DNA from: Nocardioides carbamazepini | Lineage (GTDB): Bacteria > Actinomycetota > Actinomycetes > Propionibacteriales > Nocardioidaceae | Direction: 5' to 3' | Length of the DNA stretch: 64,000 bases | NCBI RefSeq assembly: GCF_024614185.1 | Contig: NZ_JAHTLF010000023.1 | Location: 91,066 to 155,065 of the forward strand | Shown here: positions 9,079 to 17,477 of the stretch, in pieces | Position numbering within the stretch: position 1 is the stretch's first letter | How the letters are laid out: each line of letters opens with the position of its first letter | Notes under the pieces: model-generated | Databases searched by the model: none | Told to the model about the DNA's origin: nothing | Seen by the model: the letters and a program-made list of their open reading frames with translations, nothing else | Program-made: the position numbers and the translations under genes

Positions 9079-10560
9079 TCAGACCGCCGCCTGCTCGCGG
9101 AGCAGGCCCTTGACCAGCTTGCCGACCGAGTTCTTGGGCAGCTCGGCGCGGACGTGGACCTCCTCGGGCACCTTGAAGTGGGCGAGCGAGCCCGCGCAGT
9201 GGGAGCGCAGCTCGGCCTCGGTCACCACGAGCCCGGGCCGGGTGGCGACGTACGCCACCGGGACCTCGCCGAGGACCGCGTCGGGCTTGCCCACCACGGC
9301 GGCCTCCAGGACGGCGGGGTGCCCGTAGAGGCACTCCTCGATCTCCTTGGGGTAGATGTTCTCGCCGCCGCGGATGATCATGTCCTTGATCCGGTCGACG
9401 ATGCGCAGGTAGCCGTCCTCGTCGATGATCCCGACGTCGCCCGTGTGCAGCCAGCCGTCCCGGACGGTGTGCAGGGTCTCGTCCGGCCGCCCGAGATAGC
9501 CGCGCATCACGTTCGCGCCGCGGATCACGACCTCGCCCCGCGACCCCGACGGCAGCGGATCGCCCGAGGGGCTGACCACCGCGACCTCCTGCCCGGGCAG
9601 CGCGACGCCGACGGTGCCGGGCCTGCGCGGCCCGGCCACGGGGTTGATCGTCGACGCGACGCTGCCCTCCGAGAGGCCGTAGCCCTCCACGAGTGGGACG
9701 CCGAAGCGCTCCTCGAAGCGGAGGATCAGCTCGGCCGGCATCGGGGCGGCCCCGCAGACCACGAAGCGCAGCGAGGAGGTGTCGACCGGGCGGGTCGTGC
9801 GTGCCTCCAGGACCGCGTAGATCGTCGGCACCGCGGAGAAGTACGTCGGTCGGTGGGTCTCGACGAGGTCCCAGAAGGTGTCCGGCGAGAACCGCGGCGC
9901 GACGACCACGTCCCCGCCGGCCCGCAGCGGCGAGAGGGTCCCGGCGATCAGCCCGTTGGCGTGGAACAGCGGCAGCACCAGCAGGCTGGTGTCCGCGGCC
10001 GTCATCGTGAAGTGCTGCACCAGCGAGGCGCTCATCGCGTCGAGGTTGGCGTGGTCGAGCAGCACGCCCTTCGGGCGACCGGTCGTGCCGCTGGTGTAGA
10101 TGATCAGTGCGAAGTCGTCGGACGCGGCCAGCGGACCCGCGTCCGCCGCGGGGTCCGGGGCCGCGCTCCCGTGGATCGACGTCGCGTCCAGCCACGCGAC
10201 GCCGACGGACGCGGCGAGCTCCCGGGCCCGCTCGTCGCCCACGAGCACGGCGGCGGCCGAGTCCTCCAGCTGGTAGCGCACCTCGTCGTCGGTGAGGGCG
10301 GCGTTGACCGGCGTCAGTGCCGACCCGCCGTACCAGGCGGCGAACATGGTGGTCACGATCTCCGCGCTGTTCGGCAGCATCACCGCGACCGTGTCGCCGG
10401 GCGCGGCGCCGAGCGCGCCGAAGCGGTGCGCCAGGCGTCGTACGTCGGCCGCGAAGGTCACGTTGTCGAGGGCGCGTCCGCCGTCGCGCAGGCACCTCCC
10501 GCCCGGATCCCGTTCCGCGCGGAGGAACGGGATCCGGGCCAGGTCGCTCATGGAGGTCAC
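9079..10560 (-). CDS. acyl-CoA synthetase (AMP-forming, long-chain or fatty-acid type)
   Basis: 493 residues of the ANL superfamily. The P-loop-like motif YTSGTTGRPKG is near 155, GYGLSEGS near 300, and the hinge string IVDRIKDMIIRGGENIYP near 395. The C-terminal lysine motif is in PKNSVGKLVKG near 475. The GTG start overlaps the DUF3556 stop (4 bp), so the two are co-transcribed. An in-frame ATG three codons later (10549-10551) is an alternative start. A perfect 16-bp inverted repeat lies in the first codons (10501-10539). It activates a fatty or aromatic carboxylate as its CoA thioester; the exact acid cannot be read. Confidence 0.87.
   Translation of the reverse strand: MTSMSDLARIPFLRAERDPGGRCLRDGGRALDNVTFAADVRRLAHRFGALGAAPGDTVAVMLPNSAEIVTTMFAAWYGGSALTPVNAALTDDEVRYQLEDSAAAVLVGDERARELAASVGVAWLDATSIHGSAAPDPAADAGPLAASDDFALIIYTSGTTGRPKGVLLDHANLDAMSASLVQHFTMTAADTSLLVLPLFHANGLIAGTLSPLRAGGDVVVAPRFSPDTFWDLVETHRPTYFSAVPTIYAVLEARTTRPVDTSSLRFVVCGAAPMPAELILRFEERFGVPLVEGYGLSEGSVASTINPVAGPRRPGTVGVALPGQEVAVVSPSGDPLPSGSRGEVVIRGANVMRGYLGRPDETLHTVRDGWLHTGDVGIIDEDGYLRIVDRIKDMIIRGGENIYPKEIEECLYGHPAVLEAAVVGKPDAVLGEVPVAYVATRPGLVVTEAELRSHCAGSLAHFKVPEEVHVRAELPKNSVGKLVKGLLREQAAV
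10501..10539 (-). promoter_or_regulatory. 16-bp perfect hairpin inside the 5' coding region of the acyl-CoA synthetase
   Basis: Arms 10501-10516 and 10524-10539 are exact reverse complements with a 7-nt loop. The hairpin covers roughly codons 8-20 of the acyl-CoA synthetase, just downstream of the DUF3556 stop. It could act as a translational brake, an RNA-processing site, or a partial terminator between the two coupled genes. Function is inference; the symmetry is directly visible. Confidence 0.5.
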
Positions 10561-12368
10561 GCGTTCGCCCTCGGCGCCGGCGCGGATGCGGGTGCCGGCG
10601 CGGAGGCCGGGTGGTAGTCCGGGTGCCGCCAGCTGACGTCGGTCGGGACCGGGCCGTTCGGCAGCCAGGGCTGCTCCTTGACGCAGTCGGCGACGAGCCA
10701 GGTGCCGCGCTCGACGATGCCGAGCGCCGCGTCCATCACGAAGTACTCCTGGGTGGGCCTGTGGATGGGCTGCGACTCCACCCAGGCCACGACGAACTCA
10801 CCGGGCGCGAAGTCCAGTCGCCGCTGCAGCGCGTCGATCAGCTGGTCGTCGTGCAGGTGGCCGTCGCCGAAGTTCCAGCCGATGATCGAGTTGCAGCAGA
10901 ACTCCGCCTCACGCAGCGAGTACGTCTCGTACTCGTCGCCCAGGTAGTTCTGCAGCACCGAGAACAGGCCGCGGCCCTGGCTGTGCATCGAGCGCCAGCT
11001 GAGCGTCATCTGCATCGTCATCTCGGCCACGTCGGGGTCGTAGCCCATGCCCTCGATCAGCTGGTCGATCTGGTTCTTGGCCGGCCGCTTGAGCTGGTTG
11101 AGCTTCGCCTCGGCCCCGGGCGCGAACGCCCAGGTCGCCGACGCCCAGTTGCCGGCGTACTGGCGCATGGAGGGCAGGAAGGAGACCAGATCGGGACGCA
11201 GGTTGCCGAGCACCGGGAAGAAGACCAGCGCCGCGACGAACACCGGCAGCATCCACGCCTCGCTGAAGTCGCCGATGCCGTAGCCGTCGCCCGCGAAGTG
11301 GCCGGCGAACAGGAACACGGCGATATAGCCGAACAGGATGTTCCACTCCAGGGGCACCGCCAGCGGGAAGGTCTGGGTGATGAAGACGTGGAAGAGCACC
11401 ATCGAGCCGACCGCGAGCAGGGTGATCGTCCAGTTCGTGCTGAACAGCAGGACCAGCGGCACGGCGAGCTCGGCGGTCGTGCCGAGGACGTGGGCCATGA
11501 ACCACGCCAGCCGCGACGGCTTGAGGTCGTCGGGCAGCGACCGGTAGTGCGCCCGCTTGAGGAAGGTCGGGATGAAGGGGGCGTTGGACACCATCGGCGG
11601 GATCACGTTGAGGAAGTGGTGGTTCATCTTCGAGATCGACGCGCCCACCCAGACGATGACGATGACGAGCTTGGCCGCCACGATGAAGTCGGTGAAGGTC
11701 AGCGTCGCGCCGGCGAGGGCGGAGATCACCAGGATCGGCAGGTACTGCTCGCCCCGGGACGCCAGGAAGAGGACCTTGTCGCGCAGGCCGCAGAGCACGA
11801 GGAGCGCCGCGGACAGGGCCATCAGGCCCGGCTCGACCATGGTGACGCCGAAGCCGTCGAGCCGGGTTCCGCCCGACGCGGCGGCGTAGAGGAAGCTGGC
11901 GAGGGTCGCGAGGTAGAGCAGCACGTCGAAGGGGGTGCGGTTGTCGCCCGCGGTGAACGGCACCTTGCCCGGCCACGGGGGGAGCCGGATGGTGTCGGGA
12001 CGCGCCCAGTAGCTGATCCCGCCGGTCATCGGCTTGAAGTGCGCCGCGAGCGGTCCCCAGGTGCCGCCGATGCCGAACAGCTCGAGGAAGAGCGTCCACA
12101 GCACGAGCTTCTGATAGATGATCGGCTGGTCCCACCACTGCCCGATGTCGAACATGCCCCCGACGTCCGAGGTGAGCGTGGCGAGCGCGACCCCGCCGCC
12201 GACGTAGAGCACCAGCAGCTTCACGATGTAGATGGTGTGCACCATCTTCGGGGTGCCGAAGCCGTACTCGCCCCAGAAGGTGGCGAGCAGGCGGATCCGC
12301 TCCTGGCGCGGACGGGTGAGGAACTCCGCCGGGTCGACCGGCGGGGCGTCGGGGGTGAGGAAAGGCAT
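10557..12368 (-). CDS. DUF3556 multi-spanning membrane protein
   Basis: 603 residues with about eight to ten hydrophobic helices between residues 45 and 370, followed by a soluble C-terminal part (about 385-590). It opens with a MPFLTPDAPPVDPAEFL-type cytosolic segment and contains a SKMNHHFLNVIPPMVSN stretch. The length and pattern match the actinobacterial DUF3556 family, and there are faint similarities to HTTM/DoxX-like membrane proteins. The ATG has a good ribosome binding site (AGGAG, 12366-12384 region). It is first in a two-gene operon with an acyl-CoA synthetase, so a role in lipid metabolism at the membrane is plausible, but function is unknown. Confidence 0.72.
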   Translation of the reverse strand: MPFLTPDAPPVDPAEFLTRPRQERIRLLATFWGEYGFGTPKMVHTIYIVKLLVLYVGGGVALATLTSDVGGMFDIGQWWDQPIIYQKLVLWTLFLELFGIGGTWGPLAAHFKPMTGGISYWARPDTIRLPPWPGKVPFTAGDNRTPFDVLLYLATLASFLYAAASGGTRLDGFGVTMVEPGLMALSAALLVLCGLRDKVLFLASRGEQYLPILVISALAGATLTFTDFIVAAKLVIVIVWVGASISKMNHHFLNVIPPMVSNAPFIPTFLKRAHYRSLPDDLKPSRLAWFMAHVLGTTAELAVPLVLLFSTNWTITLLAVGSMVLFHVFITQTFPLAVPLEWNILFGYIAVFLFAGHFAGDGYGIGDFSEAWMLPVFVAALVFFPVLGNLRPDLVSFLPSMRQYAGNWASATWAFAPGAEAKLNQLKRPAKNQIDQLIEGMGYDPDVAEMTMQMTLSWRSMHSQGRGLFSVLQNYLGDEYETYSLREAEFCCNSIIGWNFGDGHLHDDQLIDALQRRLDFAPGEFVVAWVESQPIHRPTQEYFVMDAALGIVERGTWLVADCVKEQPWLPNGPVPTDVSWRHPDYHPASAPAPASAPAPRANA

Positions 12369-12532
12369 CGGGGTGGCTCCTTCGGTACGGACCGCCGCGG
12401 CGGTCCACCGACCGTAGGTTCGCGACTGTGCTGTCGGTCACGGCCCCGACGACCGAAGTTCCGGCCCGGCTTCGTCCGCCACCGACAAGTGCCCGCCGCG
12501 GGCTGGTCGGGTCAATGGCTACGGTGGGTCCC

Positions 12533-12931
12533 ATGCGGGTCCCCGAGTTCTCCGACGAGCAGATCGCGGCCGATCTCGCCGCCGCGGCCGTCGAGCTCGG
12601 CGAGCCGCTGACGGCGTCGGCGTACGACGCCTGGCAGCGCCCGCGAAACGCGGCCTCCCCGGCGCTGCTGATCCGCCGGTTCGGGTCGTGGAACGCCGCC
12701 TGCGCCCACGCGGGGGTCGCCACGAACAAGACCCGCTCGACCAGCCGGCGGTGGAGCGACGACGACGTCGTCGAGATCGTGGCCCGCTACCTCGCCGTAC
12801 CGGGCAGCACCGGCTCCTTCGCCGACTATGCGTCCTGGGCCAAGGAGCAGGACGGTGTGCCGAGCGGTGCGACCCTGCGCCAGCGGTTCCCCTGGGCCGA
12901 GGTCAAGCGCCGGGCGGCGGGGCAGTCGTGA
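12533..12931 (+). CDS. small protein with two homing-endonuclease-associated (HEAR-like) repeats
   Basis: 132 residues in two similar halves (about 5-60 and 66-125). Each begins with a (F/W)SD-(D/E) helix start and ends in a short helix with an aromatic residue: the first carries LIRRFGSWNAACAHAG, the second LRQRFPWAEVKRRA. This is the pattern of HNH/homing-endonuclease-associated DNA-binding repeats, found without a nuclease in many actinobacteria. I chose the internal ATG at 12533 because a TACGGT hexamer sits 7 bases upstream (12520-12525), suggesting a leaderless mRNA. The frame extends upstream to 12428. The stop overlaps the GTG of the next gene. Confidence 0.65.
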   Translation: MRVPEFSDEQIAADLAAAAVELGEPLTASAYDAWQRPRNAASPALLIRRFGSWNAACAHAGVATNKTRSTSRRWSDDDVVEIVARYLAVPGSTGSFADYASWAKEQDGVPSGATLRQRFPWAEVKRRAAGQS

Positions 12932-14085
12932 GTGCTGTCGTGGACGGCCGGACCGCCGCCGCGTTGCGCGACCATGCGGCCCGGCTGCGGGAGCGGCTCG
13001 GCCTGGTCGAGGCGCCGATCCTGTCCGCGACCGGCCTGTGGCTGCTGCTCGGCGCGGTGGCGGAGGTGGTCGAGGACCCTGCGGAGCGCGCCGCCCTCGA
13101 GTCCGTGCTCGGCATGCCTGCGCCCGAGGCGTCGGCGGTCGTGGCGGCGCTGCTGGCCGACCCGCATCCCGCCGTGGGTGCGGCGCTCGGCGGGTGGGTG
13201 CGGCCCGATCTGACGCTGCGCGCGCCGGTGCCGGGCCCGGTTCCGGTCGTGCCGTTGCCGGGCCAGGCGGCGCTGGACGCCTGGGCGCGCGAGCACACCC
13301 GCGACCTGATCGGCTCGTTCCCGGTCCAGGTCGACGACCGCACCCTGCTGCTCCTCGCCTCGGCCCTGGTGACCGAGCCGCGCTGGCGCGAGCGCCTGTC
13401 GACGGCGCGCGACGGCCTGCTCGAGCTCGACGGTGAGCTCCAGGCGGTGGTGCCGACGGAGTCCGCCGGACCCGTCGGGGTCGCCTGTCCGCCGACCGAC
13501 GACGGCATCGACGTGATCAGCGTGATCGCCGCGCCCGGGGTGGCGCCGGGCGAGGTGTGGCGTGCCGTCGACGAGGTCGTCGCCCGACGGCTGGGCGGCG
13601 CCCTCGCCCACGGTGACCGGCCGGCGGGGCCCCTCGGCGACGGGCACGCCTGGCGGGTGCGGGAGAGGACCGAGTCCTTCACCGCGCGCCGGGCGCCCGA
13701 GGACGGGGCCGAGCTGTGGACCGGCCGGCTGCCGGCCTGGCACGTCGATGCCCGCCACGAGCTCACCGGAGCGCCCGGCGTGGTCGAGGTCGGCCGCGGC
13801 CTGGCCCGGCTCGTCCCGTCCGCGGCGCTGGTCGACGGGCTCGAGCTGCGCTGCGTGCAGGCCGCGACCGCGACCTACGACGCCACCGGCTTCCGAGCCG
13901 CGGCGGTCACGGCGCTCGAGATGCGCGCCGCCGGGATGCCGGCGTACGTCGACCGAACGGTGCGGCGCGTCGTGCTCACCTTCGACCGGCCCCACGCCCT
14001 CGTCGCGGTGGCCCGCGGCGGCTCGTGGGAGGGCCTCCCACTGTTCCACGCCTGGGTCACGCCGGCGGGTACGCCGCGGCCCTGA
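12928..14085 (+). CDS. divergent serpin-like protein
   Basis: 385 residues, GTG start overlapping the previous stop. Segments match the serpin fold in order. An N-terminal ILSATGLWLLLGAVAE stretch fits helix B (family: SPLS-xx-AL). TLLLLASALVTEPRWRERL (near 140) fits the strand 3A LVLANAIYFKGxW region. A small-residue hinge ATGFRAAAVTALEMRAAGMP lies near 315. A C-terminal FDRPHALVAVARG...LFHAWV segment (near 350-375) fits the serpin signature FxRPFLFLI...LFxGRV. There is no signal peptide, so it is probably cytosolic. The hinge resembles that of inhibitory serpins, but the overall sequence is highly diverged. The target protease is unknown. Confidence 0.55.
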   Translation: MSAVVDGRTAAALRDHAARLRERLGLVEAPILSATGLWLLLGAVAEVVEDPAERAALESVLGMPAPEASAVVAALLADPHPAVGAALGGWVRPDLTLRAPVPGPVPVVPLPGQAALDAWAREHTRDLIGSFPVQVDDRTLLLLASALVTEPRWRERLSTARDGLLELDGELQAVVPTESAGPVGVACPPTDDGIDVISVIAAPGVAPGEVWRAVDEVVARRLGGALAHGDRPAGPLGDGHAWRVRERTESFTARRAPEDGAELWTGRLPAWHVDARHELTGAPGVVEVGRGLARLVPSAALVDGLELRCVQAATATYDATGFRAAAVTALEMRAAGMPAYVDRTVRRVVLTFDRPHALVAVARGGSWEGLPLFHAWVTPAGTPRP

Positions 14086-14683
14086 GCAGCGACGCGAGGT
14101 GGGCGGCGTTGCCGGCCAGGGTCCTCGTCGTGGCGGCGGTCTTCTCGGGCTCGGGGTCCCTGTCCTGGTAGTCGGTGGACTGCATCGCCTCGCCGACCCA
14201 GTAGGTGACGCCGTTCGCGGGGATGGTGAAGCCGACGTCGCTGAGCGCCTGGTAGACCTCCGCGGAGACGTGGTGGGCGCCGTCCTCGTTGCCGACGACG
14301 GCGACACCGGCGACCTTCCCCGACGTGAGCATCCGGCCCTCGTCGTCGGTCTCGCTCAGCTCGGCGTCGAGCCGTTCGAGCACCATCTTGCAGACCGACG
14401 ACGGCTGCCCCATCCAGATCGGGGTGGCGATCACCAGGATGTCGGCGTCCAGCACCTGCCGCCGGATCGCGGGCCACTCGTCGCCCCCGCCCTCATCGGT
14501 GCTCACCCCGAAGGCGACGCGCTGGTCGGCGACGCGCACCAGGTCACCCTCGACCTCGTGTCCGCGCAACGCCTCCAGGACGCGCATGCCGAGGAGCTCG
14601 GAGCTGGACCGGGACGGGGAGGGCTTGAGCGTGCAGCAGAGCACGAGGGCGCGCAGCGGATCGGTCGATGTGTTCTCGTCCAT
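14057..14683 (-). CDS. flavodoxin family / NADPH-dependent FMN reductase
   Basis: 208 residues. The opening strand LRALVLCCTLKPSPSRSSSE has the (T/S)-x-(K/R)-xxS phosphate-loop pattern of NADPH-dependent FMN reductases. It is followed by ADILVIATPIWMGQPSS (flavin contact, near 75-92) and KVAGVAVVGNEDGAHH (near 120). It converges on the serpin-like gene and their 3' ends overlap by 29 bp. Frames upstream of this ATG show no family similarity. Probable role: NAD(P)H-dependent reduction of FMN, quinones or other small acceptors. Confidence 0.82.
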   Translation of the reverse strand: MDENTSTDPLRALVLCCTLKPSPSRSSSELLGMRVLEALRGHEVEGDLVRVADQRVAFGVSTDEGGGDEWPAIRRQVLDADILVIATPIWMGQPSSVCKMVLERLDAELSETDDEGRMLTSGKVAGVAVVGNEDGAHHVSAEVYQALSDVGFTIPANGVTYWVGEAMQSTDYQDRDPEPEKTAATTRTLAGNAAHLASLLRAAAYPPA

Positions 14684-14721
14684 CGCCGGGCGGTACCCGG
14701 CGGCGCCGGCGCCCAGCCGGG

Positions 14722-15102
14722 TCAGAGCGCGAGTGCCAGCAGCACGACGGCCACGGCGGGGAACGCGAGCTGGGTGATCGCGGCACGGGCCTTGTCGGGC
14801 GACGACACCAGCAGGACCAGGCCGGCGGCGACCATGGAGCCCGTTCCACAGAGCACGAGGGTGGCGCCGACCCGGTCGTCCTCGGCGCCGAACGCCGCGA
14901 TCCCGCCGACCGTGATCACCGCCAGGAAGAGGTTGTAGAAGCCCTGGTTGAAGGCCAGCTCCTTCGTGGCCTCCGCCTCGGCCGGGCTGGTGCCGAAGGT
15001 GGCGCGGGTGCGGGCGCTGGTCCAGGTGAGCGACTCCATCACCCAGATGTAGGTGTGGAGCAGGGCGGCGAGGCCGGCGAACACCAGCGCGACTGCGGTC
15101 AT
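14722..15102 (-). CDS. DUF1304 small membrane protein
   Basis: 126 residues with four hydrophobic helices (about 3-22, 55-72, 80-98 and 108-125). The family-typical HTYIWVMESLTW segment is near 16-27, and a FNQGFYNLFLA segment is near 51. Both the length and these strings fit DUF1304. A CACAAT hexamer 7 bases upstream of the ATG would fit a leaderless promoter. Function unknown. Confidence 0.8.
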   Translation of the reverse strand: MTAVALVFAGLAALLHTYIWVMESLTWTSARTRATFGTSPAEAEATKELAFNQGFYNLFLAVITVGGIAAFGAEDDRVGATLVLCGTGSMVAAGLVLLVSSPDKARAAITQLAFPAVAVVLLALAL

Positions 15103-15121
15103 GGTGGCGATTGTGGACCAA

Positions 15122-15159
15122 CCGCCGACCCGGCGCGTTCGAACGCGCCGGGTCGGCGG
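15122..15159 (-). terminator. 38-bp perfect palindrome, probable terminator of the ABC operon
   Basis: Left half 15122-15140 and right half 15141-15159 are exact reverse complements with no spacer, so an RNA would fold into a very strong stem. It lies 51 bases past the stop of the substrate-binding protein gene, in the direction of transcription, with no U-tract. Its CCGACCCGGCGC core is shared with the repeat arrays at 31649 and 47189. Confidence 0.65.
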
Positions 15160-15163
15160 CCCT

Positions 15164-15191
15164 GAGACGTTCAGATAGAGACGTTCAGATA
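15164..15191. repeat. 14-bp perfect tandem duplication
   Basis: GAGACGTTCAGATA occurs twice back to back (15164-15177 and 15178-15191) between the palindrome and the stop of the substrate-binding protein gene. No function is evident; it may be a small replication-slippage duplication. Confidence 0.6.
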
Positions 15192-15210
15192 TGCCGGGGC
15201 GGCGGTGGGG

Positions 15211-16152
15211 TCAGAGCAGGCCTTCCTTCTCCAGCCAGTCCTTGGCGATGGTCGCGGCGGGGAGCTGCTCGTCCACGCTGCGGGCGTCGAGGTCGACCAG
15301 GTCCTCCGGAGACATCGCGGCGCTGACCTTGTTGATCACCCCGGCGGCCTCGTCGCTGAGGTCCTCGCTGGCGAGGGGGACCACATGGGAGGCGAGGAAG
15401 AGGCCCTTGGTGTCCTCCAGGGTCACCAGGTCGTTCTTCTTGATCGACGGGTCGCCGGTGTAGATGATCGCCAGCTGGATGTCGTCGTCCTCGAGGGCCT
15501 TGACCGTGAGCGGTCCGCCACCGTCCTCGATCGGGGTGAAGGACACCTCGACGCCGTAGGTGTCCTTGAGGCCCTTCGGCCCGTTCGGCCGGTTCTCCGC
15601 CTCGGAGTTGGCGCCGAAGACCATCGGGTCGGTCACCTTGGCGAGGTCGTCGATCGTCTCCAGGCCCCACTTCTCCGCGAACGCACGGGTGACGACGTAG
15701 GAGTCCTGGTCGGTCGCGGGCGACTGGTCGAGCACCTGCAGGCCCTTGTCCTCGGCGGCCGTGACGAGGTCGGCGTAGACGTCGTCGGCGAGCCGCGCCT
15801 CGGTGTCGGGCTCCCAGACCTGCAGCAGCGGTCCGGTGTACTCCGGGAAGAGGTTGATCGAGCCGCTCTCGATCTCGGGGAGGTACGCCTCGCGCTGGCC
15901 GATCTTGAAGTCCCGCTGCACCTCGATGTCGGCGGCCTCGAGGGCCTGGGCGTAGGCCTCGGCGATGATCTCGTTGGAGTAGTAGTCCTGGGAGCCGATC
16001 ACGATCGTGCCGCCCCCTCCGTTGTCGCCGTCGCCGGAGCTCAGCGGGTCGGAGTCGCCGCCGCAGGCGGTGAGGGCGAGCGACGCGACGGTGACCAGCG
16101 CGAGGCCGATCTGCGTGGATCGGAGCTGCCCGAATCGAGAGGGACGGGTCAT
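15211..16152 (-). CDS. osmoprotectant ABC transporter substrate-binding lipoprotein
   Basis: 313 residues with a lipoprotein signal ending in LALTAC (Cys 30) followed by an acidic/Gly linker. The mature domain begins TIVIGSQDYYSNEIIAEAYAQ and contains an NLFPEYTGPLLQ string, typical of the OpuAC/ProX glycine betaine-choline binding family. The ATG overlaps the stop of the upstream permease (4 bp). It is last in a four-gene operon (ATPase, permease, permease, binding protein). Expected role: capture of betaine, choline or carnitine-type solutes for import during osmotic stress. Confidence 0.88.
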   Translation of the reverse strand: MTRPSRFGQLRSTQIGLALVTVASLALTACGGDSDPLSSGDGDNGGGGTIVIGSQDYYSNEIIAEAYAQALEAADIEVQRDFKIGQREAYLPEIESGSINLFPEYTGPLLQVWEPDTEARLADDVYADLVTAAEDKGLQVLDQSPATDQDSYVVTRAFAEKWGLETIDDLAKVTDPMVFGANSEAENRPNGPKGLKDTYGVEVSFTPIEDGGGPLTVKALEDDDIQLAIIYTGDPSIKKNDLVTLEDTKGLFLASHVVPLASEDLSDEAAGVINKVSAAMSPEDLVDLDARSVDEQLPAATIAKDWLEKEGLL

Positions 16153-16817
16153 GACGGAACCTTTCCTGTGGTGGGTCGGCTGGCCCGTTGGAGGGTAGCC
16201 AGGGCGAGGTCGAGCACGAGGGCCAGTCCGGCGACGAGCAGCGCACCGGCCAGCATCTCGTCGTACTGGCGGGACTTGAGGCCGGAGAAGAGGTAGCGGC
16301 CGAGCCCGGTGTCGGAGATGTACGCCGCCAGGGTGGCCGTCGCCACGACCTGGAGGGTGGCGGCGCGGATGCCACCGAGGATGACATCGGCGCCGAGCGG
16401 GATCTCGACCCGGGTGACGAGCTGCCACTCGCTCATCCCGACGGCGCGCGCCGCGTCGACGGCTCCACGGTCGGCCGCCTCGACGCCGGCGTAGGCGCCG
16501 GCCAGCAGTGACGGGAAGGCCAGCGCGACGAGGGCGAGCAGCGGCGCCTCGATGCCGATCCCGAGCGCCAGCCCGAGCAGGGTGAGCAGGCCGAGGGTGG
16601 GGACGGCGCGCACCGCGCCGGCGAGCGCGACCACGACCAGCCGGCCCCGGCCGGTGTGACCGATGAGGACGCCGAGGGGCAGTGCGAGCAAGGCCGCGAG
16701 GGCGACCGCGGCGAAGGTGACCAGCAGGTGCTGGACGATCCGGTGGTCGATGCCGGTCGGGCCGCCCCAGTGGGCGCCGTCGGTGATCCAGGACAGGGCG
16801 TCGCCGAAGAGGCTCAT
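16149..16817 (-). CDS. osmoprotectant ABC transporter permease (second)
   Basis: 222 residues with about five to six helices. The EAA-type cytoplasmic loop is visible as AADRGAVDAARAVGMSEWQ near 125-143, and the proline-rich VRAVPTLGLLTLLGL segment is near 87. It opens with a short amphipathic segment and IDHRIVQHLLVTFAAVALA, as in OpuCB/OpuCD permeases. Start and stop overlap both neighbours by 4 bp, so expression is tightly coupled. Confidence 0.87.
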   Translation of the reverse strand: MSLFGDALSWITDGAHWGGPTGIDHRIVQHLLVTFAAVALAALLALPLGVLIGHTGRGRLVVVALAGAVRAVPTLGLLTLLGLALGIGIEAPLLALVALAFPSLLAGAYAGVEAADRGAVDAARAVGMSEWQLVTRVEIPLGADVILGGIRAATLQVVATATLAAYISDTGLGRYLFSGLKSRQYDEMLAGALLVAGLALVLDLALATLQRASRPTTGKVPS

Positions 16818-17467
16818 CGCGCGGCCGCCTTCGGCAGCGTCGCGCGCCAGGGTGTGGCGAGGTGCCCCAGGCCGACGAGCAGGACGTCGAGCGCGATAGC
16901 CAGCAGCATGGTGCCGACGACGCCGGTGACGATCTCGGCACGGATGTCGCGCTGGAAGCCGTCGGTGAGCAGGTTGCCCAGGCTCGGGATGCCCACCAGG
17001 GCGCCGATCGTGACCAGGCTGACCGTGCTCACGGTGACCACCCGGATGCCGGACAGGAGCACGGGGACGGCGAGCGGCAGGTCGACCTTCCAGAACAGCC
17101 CGGTGCGCGAGTAGCCCATCGCCTCGGCCGCCTCCCGTACGCGGGCGTCGACGGAGCGGAACGCATCGGCCGCGGTGCCGGCGAGCAGCGCGGTGCCGTA
17201 GACGGCCAGCGCGACGACCAGGGTCAGACCGGAGCGCAGCGAGATGCCGAGCAGGACCGGGATCACGATGAGGAGGGGCAGCGCGGGCACGGAGTAGAGC
17301 AGGCTCGCCGTACCGAGGACGACGGTGCCGGCGCGCGGCCAGCGCCAGGCGATCCGGCCGAGCACGATCGCGATGAGCACGCTGACCACGACGGCGGGCA
17401 CGGCCAGTCGGACATGCTGCAGCAGCATGTCGAGGACGTAGTCGCGGTTGGCGTTCAGCCAGGTCAT
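16814..17467 (-). CDS. osmoprotectant ABC transporter permease (first)
   Basis: 217 residues; the ATG at 17465-17467 (MTWLNANRDYVLDML) is chosen because it lies 11 bases past the ATPase stop, and frames further upstream read into that gene. There are about six helices, and the EAA loop is visible as VREAAEAMGYSRTGLFWKVDLPLAVPVLL (near 125-153). It pairs with the second permease to form the transmembrane channel of the betaine/choline-type importer. Confidence 0.87.
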   Translation of the reverse strand: MTWLNANRDYVLDMLLQHVRLAVPAVVVSVLIAIVLGRIAWRWPRAGTVVLGTASLLYSVPALPLLIVIPVLLGISLRSGLTLVVALAVYGTALLAGTAADAFRSVDARVREAAEAMGYSRTGLFWKVDLPLAVPVLLSGIRVVTVSTVSLVTIGALVGIPSLGNLLTDGFQRDIRAEIVTGVVGTMLLAIALDVLLVGLGHLATPWRATLPKAAAR

Positions 17468-17477
17468 GCGGAGGCCC

